Source: Desulfuromusa sp. (GTDB taxonomy: Bacteria > Desulfobacterota > Desulfuromonadia > Desulfuromonadales > Geopsychrobacteraceae). Taken from it: DNA of 64,000 nt. Below are positions 60,834 through 64,000 of the stretch, in pieces. The notes under the pieces are model-generated. The model searched no databases. It was not told where the DNA came from and worked only from the letters and a program-made list of their open reading frames with translations. Where the stretch lies: contig JAKIUD010000003.1 in assembly GCA_021647765.1 (NCBI GenBank), forward strand, positions 1-64,000. The letters run 5' to 3'. The position numbers and the translations under genes are program-made. The first letter of the stretch is position 1, and each line of letters starts with the position of its first letter.

Positions 60834-61922
60834 TTATTCAGTAACAGGTTGAGAAGATGTGACTTTGACACTAAATTCAGTTAGATTTTTTGGCAGATCA
60901 TTAAAGACGATATCAAAAGGAATGGACTGTTGACTGTCAATTTTCATATTACTAAGTTCGTTGCCAAACTGGTTCCGCATGATTTTCTCCAGTTCTGAAA
61001 ATGGCAGAGAGCGAAGTTTCTGGTCATCAATCTGGTTTCCACAAAAAACAGTTTTTTGTAATAACGGCTTCCCATTCGGATCAAAAATAACCCCCTTCAC
61101 CTGAATTGCTGAACGGGCTTCGGTAAAATTATTGATGACCTTTCCTCTAATCAGAAAAAGCTCACCAGACTGTTCATTCTGGATAAATTCTCCTTTAAGT
61201 TCGCCAATGGTGATCTGGCCGGTTTGCACCGGCCGCTCACTTTGTTGTCCAAAAATTTGTTGAATCGTCCGATTCAGTTGATCTGTTCCATTCATATAGA
61301 CGAATACTCCACCAATAATCAGAATTCCTAAAATCAACAGCAGCAGAATCCTGATGATACTTGCAATGGGTCCGCCTTTTTTCCCGGGAACAGCTTGTAC
61401 TGTGAACTCCGGCTCAACCGCGGATCCTTCTCCTGCGTCAATTGTGTTGGCAATTTTAGCAGCAGACTTGGTGCCAGCTCCAAACTTATCTTCTGTAGCA
61501 AGAACTTTCTCAATGGTACTGGCCGTCCCCTCTTCTGAGTCGGCAAAAGTGAAGTTTTCTTCAATTGTACTAATGGAGCTTGCCGCCAGTTCTTGATTGT
61601 CAGAGAATGGGTTCCCTTCTGCTGTTTCTTCTATGGCACCAAAGCTGAAGGATTCTTCTTTTGTTATGTCAGAGTCGAGCTCCTGGAACTTATCATAACT
61701 GAAATCTTCAGCTTCTGCGTTTGTTGTGCTTAAGTTATCGTCAGTGCTTGGTTCTTCTTGAAAACCTTCCACCTCTTCAATCGTTTGCGGCTCTTGGCTC
61801 AGCGGTTTTTCCACAAAAAAAACATGTTTACAACGAGCACAACGCACCTTCGCACCCCCCTCAGGGAGCCGATCGGAACCGATATTAAATTTGGTCGAAC
61901 ACTCAGGACAAACAATGATCAT
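60834..61922 (-). CDS. Zinc-ribbon membrane protein with DUF3426 domain
   Basis: This 362-residue protein has an N-terminal MJ0042-type zinc ribbon (C5, C8, C28, C31), a long acidic low-complexity linker (about 45-180), one membrane span (about 186-209) and a C-terminal DUF3426 domain outside the membrane (about 235-355). Such proteins are common in deltaproteobacteria and their role is unknown. The linker contains repeated segments of the form SFxFGAIEE and NFTFADSEE. AAGGAG precedes the ATG. A homopurine G/T stretch at 60799-60831 follows the gene. It may be in one unit with hpt upstream (61 bp). Confidence 0.85.
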   Translation of the reverse strand: MIIVCPECSTKFNIGSDRLPEGGAKVRCARCKHVFFVEKPLSQEPQTIEEVEGFQEEPSTDDNLSTTNAEAEDFSYDKFQELDSDITKEESFSFGAIEETAEGNPFSDNQELAASSISTIEENFTFADSEEGTASTIEKVLATEDKFGAGTKSAAKIANTIDAGEGSAVEPEFTVQAVPGKKGGPIASIIRILLLLILGILIIGGVFVYMNGTDQLNRTIQQIFGQQSERPVQTGQITIGELKGEFIQNEQSGELFLIRGKVINNFTEARSAIQVKGVIFDPNGKPLLQKTVFCGNQIDDQKLRSLPFSELEKIMRNQFGNELSNMKIDSQQSIPFDIVFNDLPKNLTEFSVKVTSSQPVTE

Positions 61923-61982
61923 CAGGCGTTCTCCTTTGTCAGGGGTAATTGCTTTCAGAAAAGATTCTACCTTGCGAGCGAG

Positions 61983-62516
61983 TTATATTCGAGCCTCTTC
62001 AACCAGATAAATATCGGGAAGATTACGATATTTTTCATTGTGATCTAGACCATATCCAATAATAAAACCATCGTCCATACTGATACCGATATAGTCGGCT
62101 TCGATATCAACTTCCCGGCGTGCTCTTTTATCAATCAACGTACATATTTTTAGAGAACGAGGTTCCTGTAGTAACAATTTGTTGTAAAGACATTCCAGAG
62201 TATAACCACTATCGACAATGTCTTCGACGACAATAACATGACGATCACGAATCGACATTTCAAGCTCTTTGCGGAACTCAATGATTCCTGAAGTCTGGGT
62301 TCCAGAGCCATAGCTGGCCAGCCGGACAAAGTCAACAACTGATGGGATTTCAATTTCTCTGATCAAGTCGGCGATAAATAAAAAGGAGCCTTTCAAGACT
62401 CCGACCAACATGATCTCTTGATCACAATAGTCCCGGCTGATTTCCTGGCCAAGACGCTTGACTTCAGCAGCTATTCTTTCTCGAGAAAAAAGAACTCTGC
62501 GATTTTGCTCTGTCAT
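61983..62516 (-). CDS. hpt: Hypoxanthine phosphoribosyltransferase
   Basis: Hpt salvages hypoxanthine (and often guanine) to IMP or GMP with PRPP. The 177-residue protein has the PRPP motif VIVVEDIVDSGYTL, the flexible-loop region RLASYGSGTQTSG and the base-binding end around LDHNEKYRNLPDIYLV. The ATG at 62516 gives the family length; an upstream in-frame start would add about 26 unconserved residues and pass through the promoter. Confidence 0.95.
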   Translation of the reverse strand: MTEQNRRVLFSRERIAAEVKRLGQEISRDYCDQEIMLVGVLKGSFLFIADLIREIEIPSVVDFVRLASYGSGTQTSGIIEFRKELEMSIRDRHVIVVEDIVDSGYTLECLYNKLLLQEPRSLKICTLIDKRARREVDIEADYIGISMDDGFIIGYGLDHNEKYRNLPDIYLVEEARI

Positions 62517-62556
62517 TATATTTGTGACTCCCTGGTGACCGTAGCTTGACAGCAAC

Positions 62557-62585
62557 CTATAACAGGAAAAAAGACACGATGTCAA
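62557..62585 (-). promoter_or_regulatory. Sigma-70 promoter of hpt
   Basis: On the minus strand a perfect TTGACA (62585-62580), a 17-bp spacer and TTATAG (62562-62557) lie about 40 bp before the hpt ATG. This also argues for the short start of hpt. Confidence 0.7.
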
Positions 62586-62676
62586 TTGCAACACCGCAGG
62601 GGTGCTATTTTAATCAAAAAAAACATGTTATCATTCAGTGTTTTTATAAATACAAACTTTTAGGTAAAAAGGACTG

Positions 62677-63360
62677 ATGATGCGTTGCTATTTGTTGTTG
62701 CTTCTATTGCTATTATCTTGTGGTTCGGTGTTTGCTGATCCGCTGTTGGTTGTTGACCGATTGAATTATGATTTTGGTGAAATAATTCAGGGTGCCAAGA
62801 TCGATACGATTTTTCGCTTTCAAAATACCGGGGATCAAGTTTTAGAAATCGGTCGCTTGCGGAGTTCCTGTGGATGTACCGCTGCCTTGCTATCGACCAA
62901 AAAACTTGTACCAGGGGCTATTGGGGAATTGCGGGTCACTTTCGATTCTGGTGGGTTTCGTGGTGCGATCCAAAAGAGAGTCTCTTTTGAAACAAATGAC
63001 CCAAAACATACAGTGGTAACTTTTGGGCTGCAGGGAAAAGTTAAGGCCGAACTGTTTTTACAGCCGAGCAGAATTAACTGGGGGATTGTTAAGGAAAATA
63101 TGCCATTGCTGGCTGAACTTGAAGTTGTCAACAGCTCAAAAGAGGTCATTACCCTGCAAAATCCATCGACAACCAATGCTGGAATTGTGGCTGAGTTATC
63201 GACTCTGATAATCGCTCCTGGAGAACAGTCTCAGCTGAAGGTTACAGCTGAATTTCCACCAGGCAAAAAACGGCTGGCTGGCTATATCTTGATAAAGAGT
63301 GATTTTCCCAGCCACCCTCAATTGAAGGTGCCTGTTTCTGCCCGGCTATCTCAACAATGA
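62677..63360 (+). CDS. Secreted DUF1573 protein
   Basis: This 227-residue protein has a hydrophobic signal sequence (residues 4-20). Cleavage after VFA or lipid attachment at C15 (LLSC, a weak lipobox) are both possible. A DUF1573 domain follows with the signature RSSCGCTAA (about 63-71), and a second immunoglobulin-like, ASPM-SPD-2-Hydin-type segment comes after it. It should lie in the periplasm or on a membrane surface; function unknown. Two ATGs open the frame, and the second has better spacing to AAGGA. Confidence 0.85.
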   Translation: MMRCYLLLLLLLLSCGSVFADPLLVVDRLNYDFGEIIQGAKIDTIFRFQNTGDQVLEIGRLRSSCGCTAALLSTKKLVPGAIGELRVTFDSGGFRGAIQKRVSFETNDPKHTVVTFGLQGKVKAELFLQPSRINWGIVKENMPLLAELEVVNSSKEVITLQNPSTTNAGIVAELSTLIIAPGEQSQLKVTAEFPPGKKRLAGYILIKSDFPSHPQLKVPVSARLSQQ

Positions 63361-63394
63361 GGCAGATTAACTTTTGAAGTGACCTCAATGACAT

Positions 63395-64000
63395 TTAGAC
63401 ATCCTTTGGGTAGCAAATAGTCAGTTCAAAGATTTCACCATTAGAAAAGTGGATTGGGAACAGCAGTCCGGTTTGATCTTCTGGTATTTCAAGATCTGCA
63501 TTATTCAGTAGACGCATTTGCGCGGAAGTGATGTCAATGTTGTAGCCTAATTGAGATGTCTTGCTGACAACATTACTACAGATAATATTAACAAACTCTT
63601 TTACCAAATTATTGACTTCGTCAGCTGTTCCCGTTTCTACTTTTCCTTCTTTGCGCATTGCGCTGGCAATCAGTTTGCGGGTGTTATCTGAGATAGTCAG
63701 GAAATAACGGGCGCTGATCGATCCGCAAAATCCAATTTCAACAACCACCGGGCGAGTTGGGAGCCTGCTGATAAATGTGCAAGGGTCGGTTTGGAACGTA
63801 GCTCCAGCAACTCGCGCCAACATTTTATAGGTCATATCGGCGACAATTTCCCATACGGGTTGATGGGGAACCCCTGCTGGAATAATAATCTTCTCTGTAA
63901 CAGAGGCTTTCTGGGTCTGCTTGAATTCACCCAGATAAAAGCTTAACTTTTCCCGGGTGATGGTTTCAAGTTTAACCAAAGCTTCACCAATATAAAGATG
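63395..64000 (-). CDS. CheX-like chemotaxis phosphatase domain protein, partial
   Basis: The frame is open to the right edge, so the N-terminus is missing. The visible 201 residues begin HLYIGEALVKLETITREKL, which resembles the short helical repeat found at the start of type IV pilus ATPases and DUF4388-type proteins. A CheX-like domain (about 40-200) follows, with VVEIGFCGSISARYFLTI and the helix EVNNLVKEFVNIICSNV. CheX and its kin dephosphorylate CheY in chemotaxis. Whether this copy is active cannot be told; the E-x2-N pair of the phosphatase helix appears as EVNN. It converges with the DUF1573 gene. Confidence 0.75.
   Translation of the reverse strand, partial: HLYIGEALVKLETITREKLSFYLGEFKQTQKASVTEKIIIPAGVPHQPVWEIVADMTYKMLARVAGATFQTDPCTFISRLPTRPVVVEIGFCGSISARYFLTISDNTRKLIASAMRKEGKVETGTADEVNNLVKEFVNIICSNVVSKTSQLGYNIDITSAQMRLLNNADLEIPEDQTGLLFPIHFSNGEIFELTICYPKDV

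Overview
The window is a 64 kb housekeeping segment of a Gram-negative anaerobe, most likely a deltaproteobacterium of the Desulfuromonas/Geobacter kind (Desulfuromonadales). The grounds are the gene content and style: DUF4388 and MJ0042/DUF3426 proteins, a CheX-type protein, pyruvate phosphate dikinase, acetate kinase, a short two-cluster ferredoxin and an HDOD/histidine kinase plus GGDEF-EAL pair. This assignment is inference from family knowledge; no database was searched.

Left edge (1-3559): a truncated insertion-element-type ORF, a terminator, two very short ORFs with strong ribosome binding sites, a divergent LysR regulator, a large inverted repeat between convergent genes, rlmD, and a 411-bp non-coding stretch with nested inverted repeats. 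Then ispG, proS, a DUF4388 protein, pyrF-rlmB (tightly overlapped) and a cysteine desulfidase-like gene (3560-10624).

Core (10634-43722): a long run of translation and transcription genes. It starts with tRNA-Thr, tRNA-Tyr, tRNA-Gly, tRNA-Thr and tuf, then rpmG, tRNA-Trp, secE, nusG, rplKA, an L10 leader, rplJL, rpoBC, then its own promoter and rpsL, rpsG, fusA, a second tuf, and the S10, spc and alpha gene sets through rplQ, closed by a strong terminator. infA is not at its frequent place between map and rpmJ. Together these genes make ribosomes, RNA polymerase, elongation factors and the Sec translocon.

Right part (43746-64000): mgtE, recO, glyQS and ppdK on the plus strand; facing them a two-gene signalling unit (HDOD-GAF-histidine kinase and REC-PAS-GGDEF-EAL) and a DUF2520/FAH-fold pair. 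Then a radical SAM gene, ackA, a ferredoxin, a DUF3426 membrane protein, hpt, a DUF1573 protein and the end of a CheX-domain gene that runs off the window.

Most of the window is conventional. The points most worth a second look are the minus-strand mini-ORF unit beside the LysR gene, the two tuf genes that are almost identical to each other but differ in codon use from their neighbours, the fused HDOD-GAF-kinase with its overlapping c-di-GMP response regulator, and several unexplained inverted repeats.
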